Assembly: GCA_028280565.1 (NCBI GenBank)
Contig: JANQLQ010000129.1
Span: forward strand, 1 to 54,478
Origin: Fulvivirga sp.
GTDB taxonomy: Bacteria; Bacteroidota; Bacteroidia; Cytophagales; Cyclobacteriaceae
Length of the DNA stretch: 54,478 bases
Direction: 5' to 3'
Below the pieces are notes generated by a model. That model ran no database searches. It was not told where the DNA came from and saw only the letters and a program-made list of their open reading frames with translations. Shown piece after piece: positions 44,440-53,700 of the stretch. Every line of letters starts with the position of its first letter. Position 1 is the stretch's first letter. The position numbers were made by a program, and so were the translations under genes.

Positions 44440-45771
44440 ATGAAAAACACGATTTTGATCTTAATTTGTGCCTATTTAACCTGTTGCCAGGGCAATCATC
44501 CAAATGAAACCGAAAAAACACCTGGTACAAGTGCGGATGCATATGCAACTCTAAAGGAAGATTTCTCTGTGTCGGATCTAAAGAAAGGTTATTCTTTGAC
44601 GAAGGCCAAAGAACTTCATGAGGCCTGGAGTCTGCAAAAATTTTTAGATATAACCGAAGCAGGAGCCTACTCTTATATTAACCTTTCAGAATTCATGCCA
44701 CATGCCATTATTCGTAGAGATGGCCCTGTAAAAGAGCTGGAAGTGAATATCAACCCTGCCATTGGTCAGCTGGCTTTGGAAAATGAGCAAAAAGAGAAAG
44801 TGACCTTTGAACAAATGATAATGGCAAACGAATCGCCGGTGCAAGGGGTACTTGTTGTGCAAAACGGTAAAATAGTGTACGAAAAATACCCTGGTATGAG
44901 AAAAACAGACAACCATGTATGGATGTCGAATGCTAAGATATTGGCGGGCTTGTTAATTGCCCAAATGGAAGAAGAAGGGCTGATTGATATTCAAAAAACC
45001 GTATCCAATTATATACCCGAAACCAAGGGCACGGCATGGGAAAATATCAAAGTGGTGGATGTGTTGAATATGCAGTCAGGCTTAGACCTTGAGGAAAATC
45101 CTGCCTCACGAAAAGGGGCGACTCCCTATGGCATTTTTGCAGCATCAGAGGTGGGGGAGGCCATTGTTGATGGAAAATCATTAACACACAATGAAGCATT
45201 GTTCCGGATCCCGAAATTGCGCGAACCCGGTGAAGTCTTTGAATATTCCTCTGCCAATACACAGATGTTATGCCTTATAGTGGAAGCTGTCGGCAACAAG
45301 AGAATCAGTGAGTTGATCACCGAGCGGATATGGAGGCATGCAGGCATGACCGGTGATGCACTTTTGGGATTAAGTCCTCAAGGCAATGGGGTCATACATG
45401 GGTTGATAAGTTCCAGGTTGGAAGATATGGCCAAAATAGGAGTGCTCTTTACTCCAAGTTGGCAGCTTATTTCTTCAAAAGAAGTCGTATCAGCACAAGT
45501 GCTGAGTAAGATACAGGCTTCTGGGATTAAAGATAATTATATGAAAGGAACTCTCGGCCCCCGAATGGCAGAAGAATTTAGGGAACAACCTGAATTTAAT
45601 AGCTACCAGTGGGATGCCGTATTTGCAGATGGTGATATTTACAAAAGTGGCATGAATGGTCAAGGCATTTACGTTTCACCCACTAAAGATATTGTTGTAG
45701 TGTGGTTTGCTACTGGATTTCCTGGAATTCCAATGGAAGCCTTCAGTCGGACTATTGTTAAAACATTATAA
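44440..45771 (+). CDS. Serine hydrolase of the beta-lactamase class C / NylB type, lipoprotein
   Basis: 443 residues from the ATG at 44440 (GTG at 44434 is in frame). Lipobox LTCC (about residue 12). The active-site SxxK is SNAK (Ser163, Lys166), and the second motif YSSAN has Tyr269. The order and the YSSANTQ text are close to 6-aminohexanoate-dimer hydrolase and esterase-type members of the penicillin-binding fold rather than true beta-lactamases. It hydrolyses an ester or amide substrate that cannot be named. The gene stands alone, with a palindrome upstream. Confidence 0.87.
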   Translation: MKNTILILICAYLTCCQGNHPNETEKTPGTSADAYATLKEDFSVSDLKKGYSLTKAKELHEAWSLQKFLDITEAGAYSYINLSEFMPHAIIRRDGPVKELEVNINPAIGQLALENEQKEKVTFEQMIMANESPVQGVLVVQNGKIVYEKYPGMRKTDNHVWMSNAKILAGLLIAQMEEEGLIDIQKTVSNYIPETKGTAWENIKVVDVLNMQSGLDLEENPASRKGATPYGIFAASEVGEAIVDGKSLTHNEALFRIPKLREPGEVFEYSSANTQMLCLIVEAVGNKRISELITERIWRHAGMTGDALLGLSPQGNGVIHGLISSRLEDMAKIGVLFTPSWQLISSKEVVSAQVLSKIQASGIKDNYMKGTLGPRMAEEFREQPEFNSYQWDAVFADGDIYKSGMNGQGIYVSPTKDIVVVWFATGFPGIPMEAFSRTIVKTL

Positions 45772-45952
45772 CAAAATTCAGGACAACCATTTGCTGATAA
45801 GCTCTCGACCAGCCAGCAATAGGCAGGGGGCAGTAGGCAAAATAGGGGATTACCGAACCTAAGATCTAAAAGCCTGTTTCCATGAGGCCATTAAATTTTG
45901 ATTTATGCCATTTGATTTGATCATTTACTAAAACCAAAAAAGCTTTTAAGTT

Positions 45953-47290
45953 TTATTTTTGGCCCATTCTTGCTAAAAATGTGTTGATGACCTGGCTTCC
46001 CACTTGATTGCCAACGGTTAATCCAACTTCATTATCGGTGCGGAAGTGGACCCCTCCCTCAAAGCGAGATTCGGAGCATTCTTTTGCCATTTCATGAAAT
46101 AGTTGTTCATCCTGTGGGAAAAGGAAAGACAAAGCAGTAGCTATTGAGCCTGCTACGGTCGTATGTCCAGCGGGATACCCCGGAAAATTTGGGGTGTCTA
46201 CCAGGATGGGTTTGAATTCCGGGTCATATTGAAATGGACGGATACCCCAATAATGGTATTTACCATCCCATGCGGCAATAATACCATCGAATCGAGCCGT
46301 ATGGAAAACAGCACTTGCAAAAGCAGCTTCCAGTGGTCCCAGGTCGTACTCTAATATTTTCCGTTCCAGGAGATTGTCCCAAACGGGAGCGTTTTTCCAT
46401 TTCCAGGCAATATCACTGCCCTGGTGCGTGGCGTTGAACCTACGTAACTCTTCCATATCCTTTGTCCAATCGGTAGGAGGTGGGGCCGGTCTGAATTGGT
46501 CGGGACTCAACAAAGTAAGAGGTCTCCATTGGCGTTTCATAGGATCCCATTTCCCTGGGGTGCCCGACCAAAGGCTATCTGCGCTGGGTACTTGCCCTTC
46601 CCAGGTACGATCCGTACGATCCGTTTTAGCATATTCGATATACTGATGCGCAATTTGTTTACCAATGGCCATTCCTTTTTCTATATCGGAGGGTAACTGA
46701 AGCCCGGTCCTCAGACGCGCTTCTTTAAATTGAGCCAGGAGGCTATCCAGGGAGGGCTTCTTGTCGGGAAAATAGTATCCAATTACTGCGTGCGCAGCAC
46801 CTGCTACCGCACTCCATTCACAAATAAAGGTAGAATAAGCTCTTTTACGACCCAATTTTTGCACATTAGCGTTTTGCTGGAATGGGGCTGTTACCTGGTG
46901 CTGTTTTTTATGTTTCCATACTTCTGTGAGTGCATCATAAATGGAGAGGTGCAAAATGACCACCCGGCCTCCATTCTTATGGCCTTTTTTAGCCCTGCTG
47001 ATCTCCATCATAACCTGATGCCATCGGTAGGATGGATAGGAAGCGTTCCAGTAATTCATAGCCCAGGTGTCTTCTTTATTTATTCCCTTTTGCAACTCAA
47101 TTACCTTTGCAATTTCTTGTTCGCGTTCAGTTGCATTAACGGGCGAAAAGGTTTCTTCTAATTGAAATTTAAATGGCTCAAAATCATTTATTTGCACTTG
47201 GGCAGTGGCTGATGCAACAGGCAGTAGAAGTACAATAAGGTTAAAACTCTTGAGTAATCTAACCTGGATTAGTCTCGCTGAAATGGTCAT
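45953..47290 (-). CDS. Vanadium-haloperoxidase/PAP2-type secreted protein
   Basis: 445 residues. An N-terminal signal (cut near ATAQ, about residue 31). The C-terminal part carries the acid-phosphatase/haloperoxidase signature in order: KYHYWGIRPF, then FPGYPAGHTT (His376), then SRFEGGVHFRTD (Arg and His415, Asp419). These residues bind vanadate or phosphate. Whether it is a halogenating enzyme or a phosphatase cannot be told by eye. Proteins like this are common in marine Bacteroidota. It is divergent from the kinase gene to its right. Confidence 0.88.
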   Translation of the reverse strand: MTISARLIQVRLLKSFNLIVLLLPVASATAQVQINDFEPFKFQLEETFSPVNATEREQEIAKVIELQKGINKEDTWAMNYWNASYPSYRWHQVMMEISRAKKGHKNGGRVVILHLSIYDALTEVWKHKKQHQVTAPFQQNANVQKLGRKRAYSTFICEWSAVAGAAHAVIGYYFPDKKPSLDSLLAQFKEARLRTGLQLPSDIEKGMAIGKQIAHQYIEYAKTDRTDRTWEGQVPSADSLWSGTPGKWDPMKRQWRPLTLLSPDQFRPAPPPTDWTKDMEELRRFNATHQGSDIAWKWKNAPVWDNLLERKILEYDLGPLEAAFASAVFHTARFDGIIAAWDGKYHYWGIRPFQYDPEFKPILVDTPNFPGYPAGHTTVAGSIATALSFLFPQDEQLFHEMAKECSESRFEGGVHFRTDNEVGLTVGNQVGSQVINTFLARMGQK

Positions 47291-47733
47291 AGCACTTTAA
47301 TTGAAAATGTAAAAAATCAGCACAAAGTTATAATAAGTAAGAAGTCAAATATAATTTGTGTCTCTTACTTATTTAGTGTGGAATTCTCCACCATGTCATC
47401 AAGATCCATCACACTTTTCAAGAGCATTTAAAAAATTCATGAGTGTATCTCGGCTGGATGCAAACAAAGTTTTTGAAAGCGGTTCAATTCACAGGAAGTT
47501 GGTTTCATGACTGAGGTCGGTCCAGGTCCTAATCTCATAAAGGCTTATTAATCATCTTTTTATCTTCTTTACTAAGGTCCCTGGGGCCTTTGTCATTGAG
47601 TTGAATAGCATCGACCAATGGCTCTTCTATCGGGGTATCCATCGTATAAGTTCAGATAATAATGTATTTCGCATTACCGAATTAAGCCCTTTAAAACTTA
47701 GATTTACCCGATTTTTTTGTGATTTTGTAATTC
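47291..47733. other. 440-bp intergenic region holding a short possible gene
   Basis: Between divergent genes; must contain promoters for both. A 35-residue frame on the minus strand (47535-47642) has protein-like composition. Nothing else stands out. Confidence 0.5.
47535..47642 (-). CDS. Possible 35-residue peptide or gene remnant
   Basis: From the ATG at 47642 to the TGA at 47535-47537: starts MDTPIEEPLVDAIQLNDKG and ends in KEDKKMINKPL. The composition is coding-like and charged, unlike the surrounding spacer, and an in-frame stop occurs three codons before the ATG. It could be a small protein, or the last part of a decayed gene. No family recognised. Confidence 0.3.
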   Translation of the reverse strand: MDTPIEEPLVDAIQLNDKGPRDLSKEDKKMINKPL

Positions 47734-49677
47734 ATGAAAATGAAAACGACTCCTTTTTTCAGTTTTTTTTTCATAACCTTTTCATTGACCTTGTTTGCCC
47801 CCATACATGCACAGGATAAGCTGGATAGCTTAAAGGCAGTGCTGTCCAGGCAAACCAGTGACACTACGGAAGTGAATGTATTGAACCTTCTTTCCCGGTC
47901 TTTCTACATGTCCGGTGATGACTCCACCTTGTTTTATGCCAAAAGGGCATTAAAGCTTGCCACTAAAATCAAATACAAAAAGGGAATTGCCTATGCATTG
48001 CATCACTTTGGTACTTATTACACTGTCAGACAAGAACTGGATAGTGCCTTGCCATACTTTGAGAGATCCCTTGCCATAAAGAAAGAGATAAATGATGATC
48101 GAAGCATTCCAGGTACCTTAAATAACCTTGGAGGTGTTTACTACAAACAGGGTAACTATGCCAAGGCCTTGGATACGTATCAACAATCATTGGCCATAAA
48201 ACTTGCCCAGGGAGACAGTATTCGAGCAGCAAAGACAATCAATAACATCGGCCTTATCCATTACATTCAAAAGAACTATGATAAGGCGTTGGATAAACTC
48301 AACCAGGCATTGGAAATCAAAAGATTAAAAGATCCGCGTAGTGTGGCTTCAACCTTATCGAATATAGGAATGATTTACATGAAACAGGAGGATTTTACCA
48401 AGGCATTACGGTTTTATCAGAGAGCCTATGAGCTCTCCGATTCATTGGAAACAAAATGCGCGCGGAAGAATACGGCCTATAATATAGGATATAGCTATTT
48501 ACAACTGGATCAGTTAGATAGCTCACTTATCTATCTGCGAAGTAGCTACAATGATGCAATAGCCTGTGAAGACCAGTCAACGTTAAGCATGGCGTTATCA
48601 GGATTAGGACAGGTATACATGAAAAAAGGGCAAAAGGAGCAGGCGGAAGAGGCTTTACTGAAGGGGTTTCAGACTGCCCGTCAGTATAATTTAAAAGAAA
48701 AAACCTACGAAGCAGCTGACAAGCTCTACGATTTTTATAAAGGCGTGGGAAATGAGAAAAAGGCCCTGGAATTCCTCGAGATCGGCACCAGTATAAAAGA
48801 GGAATTATTCAATGAAGATCTTACTAAACGGCTAACGACGATGGAACTTAATTTTGCCTTTGAGCAGGAACGCGACTCTTTGGAACATCAAAAACAAACA
48901 GAGCTGCTTGCTATTAACACTACGCTCGAAAGGCAACGAAACCTCAGATCCCTCACTATACTTGGGTTGGTGGTTACCATAATCTTTTCAGTGGTAATAT
49001 ATCGTTACTATCAGCTGGGAAAAAAAGCACGAGGCATTTTGGAGTATAAGAACAAAACCATTTCAGAAACATTGAATGAACGCGAGGTGCTCTTACAGGA
49101 AATACACCACCGTGTAAAGAATAACCTGCAGGTGGTCAGTAGTTTGTTAAATATTCAATCTAAGTATTTAGAGGATGAGTCAGCCAGGAAAGCCGTATTG
49201 GAGGGAAGGGACCGGGTACGGTCCATGGCGTTGGTACATGAGAAATTGTACCAATCGGAAAACTTGTCCAGGGTAAATGTGAAAGAATATTTGGAAGAGC
49301 TTATAAACACATTGTTTCAATCATACAATGTATCCGAAGACCGGATTAAGCTTGCCAGCAATATTGAGTCCATCGACCTTTCCATTGATACGACGCTACA
49401 GGTAGGCCTCCTTATCAATGAGCTCGTCTCCAACGCATTGAAACATGCGTTTCCAGCCGAAAAGCATGGAGCTATCAGCTTGTCATTGATCAAAAAAGAC
49501 GATGTTCATGAGTTAGAGGTTTCGGACAATGGGATCGGGATCACGTCTCCGGATGATTTGGAAAAATCGTACGGTTACCGGATCATACGGTCCATTTCAC
49601 GTGGATTAAATGGAACGATCTTTATGTCGAATCTCGATGAAAAAGGTACCACCTTCAGATTAACATTCCCAAAATGA
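47734..49677 (+). CDS. TPR-containing sensor histidine kinase (HisKA-2 type)
   Basis: 647 residues. A signal peptide (cut near IHAQ, about residue 27), then about seven tetratricopeptide repeats (about 55-350; ALPYFERSLAIKKEINDDRSIPGTLNNLGGVYYKQGNYAKAL), a coiled linker, one membrane helix (about 405-427), then the HisKA-2 domain EIHHRVKNNLQVVSSLL (His458/459) and an HATPase (INELVSNALKHAF; DNGIGI). So a periplasmic TPR sensor signals to a cytosolic kinase. It is coupled to the next gene by an ATGA overlap. Confidence 0.94.
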   Translation: MKMKTTPFFSFFFITFSLTLFAPIHAQDKLDSLKAVLSRQTSDTTEVNVLNLLSRSFYMSGDDSTLFYAKRALKLATKIKYKKGIAYALHHFGTYYTVRQELDSALPYFERSLAIKKEINDDRSIPGTLNNLGGVYYKQGNYAKALDTYQQSLAIKLAQGDSIRAAKTINNIGLIHYIQKNYDKALDKLNQALEIKRLKDPRSVASTLSNIGMIYMKQEDFTKALRFYQRAYELSDSLETKCARKNTAYNIGYSYLQLDQLDSSLIYLRSSYNDAIACEDQSTLSMALSGLGQVYMKKGQKEQAEEALLKGFQTARQYNLKEKTYEAADKLYDFYKGVGNEKKALEFLEIGTSIKEELFNEDLTKRLTTMELNFAFEQERDSLEHQKQTELLAINTTLERQRNLRSLTILGLVVTIIFSVVIYRYYQLGKKARGILEYKNKTISETLNEREVLLQEIHHRVKNNLQVVSSLLNIQSKYLEDESARKAVLEGRDRVRSMALVHEKLYQSENLSRVNVKEYLEELINTLFQSYNVSEDRIKLASNIESIDLSIDTTLQVGLLINELVSNALKHAFPAEKHGAISLSLIKKDDVHELEVSDNGIGITSPDDLEKSYGYRIIRSISRGLNGTIFMSNLDEKGTTFRLTFPK

Positions 49678-50390
49678 GTAAAACAATGCAGGTATTAATT
49701 GTAGAAGACGAGCCCATTATTGCGGATGATATTGCGATCTGCATGGATCAGATGGGCCATGAGGTTACAGATATCTGCGACACAGCCGATCAAGCGTTAG
49801 CTGCATTGAATCAGCACCCGATCGATTTAGTGCTGCTGGATATTAAAATAAAAGGAGATAGGGATGGAGTTCAGCTTGCGCAGTGCATCAAACAAAAAAC
49901 AAACATCCCGTTTATTTATATTTCATCTTTGTACGACAAGACAACAATCTCACGGGTGAAAAATACGCATCCTTCCGGTTATATAATAAAACCCTTCAAA
50001 GACGAAGATATCAAGGTGGCGGTAGATATGGCCCTGGTCAAAACAAACATGAAACCTGTCAATGAGTCGGACACTGGGCAAATAGAGCTGTTTATTCGGG
50101 AAAAAAATTCAATCGTTCCACTTGATTTGAACGAAGTGTTTTACATCGAGGCGTCGGACAATTATTCAATATTCCATTTTGAAGGAAAGCATCATGTGGT
50201 TTCTCAAACCCTGAAACTCATCGAGCAAACGCTGACCAGCCAGGGGTACTGTCGCATTCATAAAACCTTTCTGGTCAACCTAAGAAAAATAGATCGTATT
50301 GAACACAGCGTTGTTTTTATAAATGGTCGGCCACTGCCCATCGGAAAGGCCTACAAAAAATCTTTTATAGGTCGTTTGACGATCTTTTAA
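49674..50390 (+). CDS. LytTR-family response regulator
   Basis: 238 residues; receiver domain 1-125 with Asp56 in LLDIKI and KPF at about 106, then a LytTR DNA-binding domain (about 140-238; FYIEASDNYSIFHFEGKHHVVSQTLKLIEQTL; GYCRIHKTFLVNLRKI). It overlaps the kinase gene by four bases, which supports partner assignment. An alternative start is the Met at 49686. Its targets are unknown. Confidence 0.94.
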   Translation: MSKTMQVLIVEDEPIIADDIAICMDQMGHEVTDICDTADQALAALNQHPIDLVLLDIKIKGDRDGVQLAQCIKQKTNIPFIYISSLYDKTTISRVKNTHPSGYIIKPFKDEDIKVAVDMALVKTNMKPVNESDTGQIELFIREKNSIVPLDLNEVFYIEASDNYSIFHFEGKHHVVSQTLKLIEQTLTSQGYCRIHKTFLVNLRKIDRIEHSVVFINGRPLPIGKAYKKSFIGRLTIF

Positions 50391-50791
50391 AGACGTTTAT
50401 GCACTCAATCGTTCATTTAACGCTCTTTCCCGGATAGCATATTTAGCAAAGAATAAGTTCGTGTTTAGCGTTGATGTTGAATTCCTTTTATCATATTGAT
50501 GATAGTAGGGAAGTTATTGCTAAGTCAGATCCCTGAAAGTATCCCTGATTTTAAAAGAACACTTTCCGGATCAAAGTCATTTTTCAGGAGTATTGGAAAT
50601 AGTTCAGAAACTGTAGGGCATGCTTTTTTCTTATAAGAAGCTATTCATGATCTGTCCCGGTATAATTTCAACACTTGCTTCATCCTTATAAGCATTTACG
50701 GATTTTCCACACCTCAGCAAAAAAAGAAGGTGCCCTTTTGAGACACCCTCTTTTGCCTTTTACCTAATTAAATTATCGGATCACCTCATTA
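50391..50791. other. 400-bp intergenic region between convergent genes
   Basis: The two flanking genes converge on this stretch, so no promoter is needed. It is AT-rich without a recognisable gene, and its right part holds the terminator at 50719-50752. Confidence 0.5.
50719..50752 (-). terminator. Intrinsic terminator of the giant protease gene
   Basis: On the minus strand, an AGAGGGTG-like arm (50744-50751) pairs with CACCTTCT (50725-50732), with one mismatch, around an 11-base loop and runs into seven Ts (the A-run at 50719-50725). It lies 40 bp after the stop at 50792. The A-rich and T-rich flanks could also stop transcripts from the LytTR gene. Confidence 0.65.
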
Positions 50792-53700
50792 CTATTCTTT
50801 GATTATCCTCACGGTTTTTACGCCATTAGGGGTAATGACTTTCAAAAGATACAGCCCGGCAGGTCCGTCAAATTTAAGCCATGCGCTACCTCCCTCAATT
50901 GAGGAATTAAACGCAACGTTATCACCATTGAAATCAAAAAGCCGAAGCTCCGGTTCGGTTGCTTCACCTTCCAAATCCAGATCGATATGCACCTGGCCGC
51001 TTGTGGTATTTGGATAAACGATTAGCTGTTTCGTATTTCCCGGGGTATCAGAGGTCCTTTCAAACGAATACTCATACCGATATCTCAGCGGGTCAGGATT
51101 GCCGTACTCATTAGGTATACTCGCCACTACCAAATACAATTCTTCACCTTCCCCAGTGGAGATGGTGATCTCGGCAGTTTGGTTACCAAAAGCTGCCTGA
51201 TTGCTGACCGGTAGCTCGAAGTATTCATATACTCCATTATAACCCTTAATGACCTTAGCTTTAAAGATCGTACCTGCCGGATTCTCGGCAGAACCTCTCA
51301 GCCGTATCTTGTATGCCCCCGACGAGGTAGATGCTACCTTATAGGCATTCCAGGAATAAACACTGGGAAGCAAGTCTTCGGGAATAGGTGTCATTGTGCC
51401 ATTGGTTCCGGCTTCATCCATTATATCAGAGAATTTATGATTGAAGTTTTCATAGCCTCTGTCTTTCCATTCGGCTATTGCGCCTTCTTCTATTTCCTTC
51501 CACACGGGTCCGCTGCCATCTTGATAGTCCCAAACAGTGGTACGCGCTGCATATTCTGTAAACACCTCTGCGAAACTGTGCCCTTCTTCTGCCAATATCT
51601 CTTGAAAAGCCCTCAGGATGTTCGCAGAAATGCCCTGGTAGTTAAATAACTTGCCAATGAACAAAGGAGTTGAAACAAAACGGGTAATGTAGCTGAGCAA
51701 GATGTAGTGATGATAGTCCCGGTTTCCATCCGGTACGTCATAGGTCTTGTCCCAGGTCATGGCATAATGCGGGTAAAGTGTGACCCCTGTGAAACCTCCC
51801 GTGGGTAAATAATCGTAGCGATACGAGGCTCCCCAATTAGCAGATGCTTCAAACAACCATTTACCGCCACCGTATCCCTCACCCGGATGAAATCCCTGTT
51901 GTCCATGAAAGTTTTCATGGTACCAATGGTGTCCTGAACCCCCGTCAGAGTTCATCGGATTACTAAAACTACCCCTGATCAGTTTTTCATCGTCGGTCAC
52001 TAACCAATTTCGACCATTTTCATAAGCCAGGATGGACTCAATATCACCATGGACATACATGCCTGCCTCGAAGGTAAAGAGTTCAAAAGCAATATCTTGC
52101 TCGTAGATATGGTATATAAACCGATCCTGCATTAAATCAACATCTGCTTTTGCCCAAAGGCATTTGTAAGAGCCACAGATTGCCTGCGTATACAGCTCAT
52201 TGTATGGAGAGTGTTCACTGGCATCCACTGATGGAACACAGAGCTGACTGATTTTTTCGATCGCTGTATTGGAAAGTAAGCCTTTGTGTACTTGTATGTC
52301 CCAGGTTTGTCCCTTGTAATCAGCAAGTGCCAACTGGTTTATGTCAAAAGGGGTGACATTTTCAATGACTTGCCATTCACCATTTACATAAAGGCCAATT
52401 TCCTGCCTGGAAAACCTTAGGGCTACATGATTACAGATGATGTTTGAGATTTGTGCCTCACTAATGAGTTGCTGGCCACCTACCGTTGCAGACACCTGGT
52501 CTTCATCCAGCCTGATAACAAGATCACCCGCGGTTAACAGATCAACAGATTGATTCAAACTGTCAGGAATGAACTTCAGTGAAATAGTGCTATAGGTCGA
52601 GTGCACTGACTCTGCCAGCGTCACTCCGATCGTTTTCCCTTGCATACCCGTGTAGGTATTTCTTCTGCCTACCGTGTCAGCAGTGACATGGACGTCAATC
52701 ACATTAGGGAAGTTAGATTGATCACTATCACCCACCAATCTAGGCATGTGCAGCACTTGAATACCTGGGTCAAATGCATTCACCGTGATCTCAGTAAATA
52801 CGGCCAGTGTTTCATTATCGCCCCCATTACTGACAGCTGCGCCGATAACAACATGGTCAGACATATTGATCACGACCTGCCCGACTTGTACCCAATTGTC
52901 CCCGTTCACGGAATAATAGCCGGTAAATGTATCCCCGGTCCGGTTCAAACGAAACCAGGCCGGAGCCGCCCCGGTGCTATGGGGCACCTTAGAAGTACCG
53001 CCGCCCAGGGTTGATCTGCTTTCAAGAAAATATTCATTAACGTCCTTATTCCATCCAACAAAGGCCATTTTCGACTCAGGATCTAACGACTCACGAATCA
53101 TCATGCCTGCTATTGATTGATTATTGGGGCCGGTAACATCAGCCAGTCGAGCGATCACTTCTCCATCTCCGGAAAGGTCCTGAAACAAATATTGAAGGTG
53201 GTCTGAAGGGTGCTGAGTATCGGATCCTTTGTGATTCAAAAACCACTTCTCATCCCTGAAAGCGGTATAACCACCTGTTATGGAGGCGCCTACCTCTTGA
53301 TTTTTCCATGGACCGGGTAGCTCACCAATAAAAACCTCATCGACATTACTGGCTTGAGAAGTTCCATTGGAATCATAGGACTTCACGCGATAAAAGACGT
53401 TGGCTAACGGTGGGTTATCATCTATATAAGTAGTTGAATTAGGGGGTAAGGTATCGATCACTTCATAGCCTGATGCCGGATCTGTGGACCGCTCAATGAT
53501 GAAGCCTTCCTCACCATTCGCATAATCCTCCCAGGTGAGTGAGGTCATGGTATTCTGCTCATTCACTACCACTGACAGTGCCCTGGGAGTTGCCGGGGTA
53601 AATACCTGCTCAATGGACACCTCACTAAAAACAGCGTCACTGGCCGACGCTACATTATTACTATTTACAAATAATCCCGCATATACCTCATCAAGTGTCA

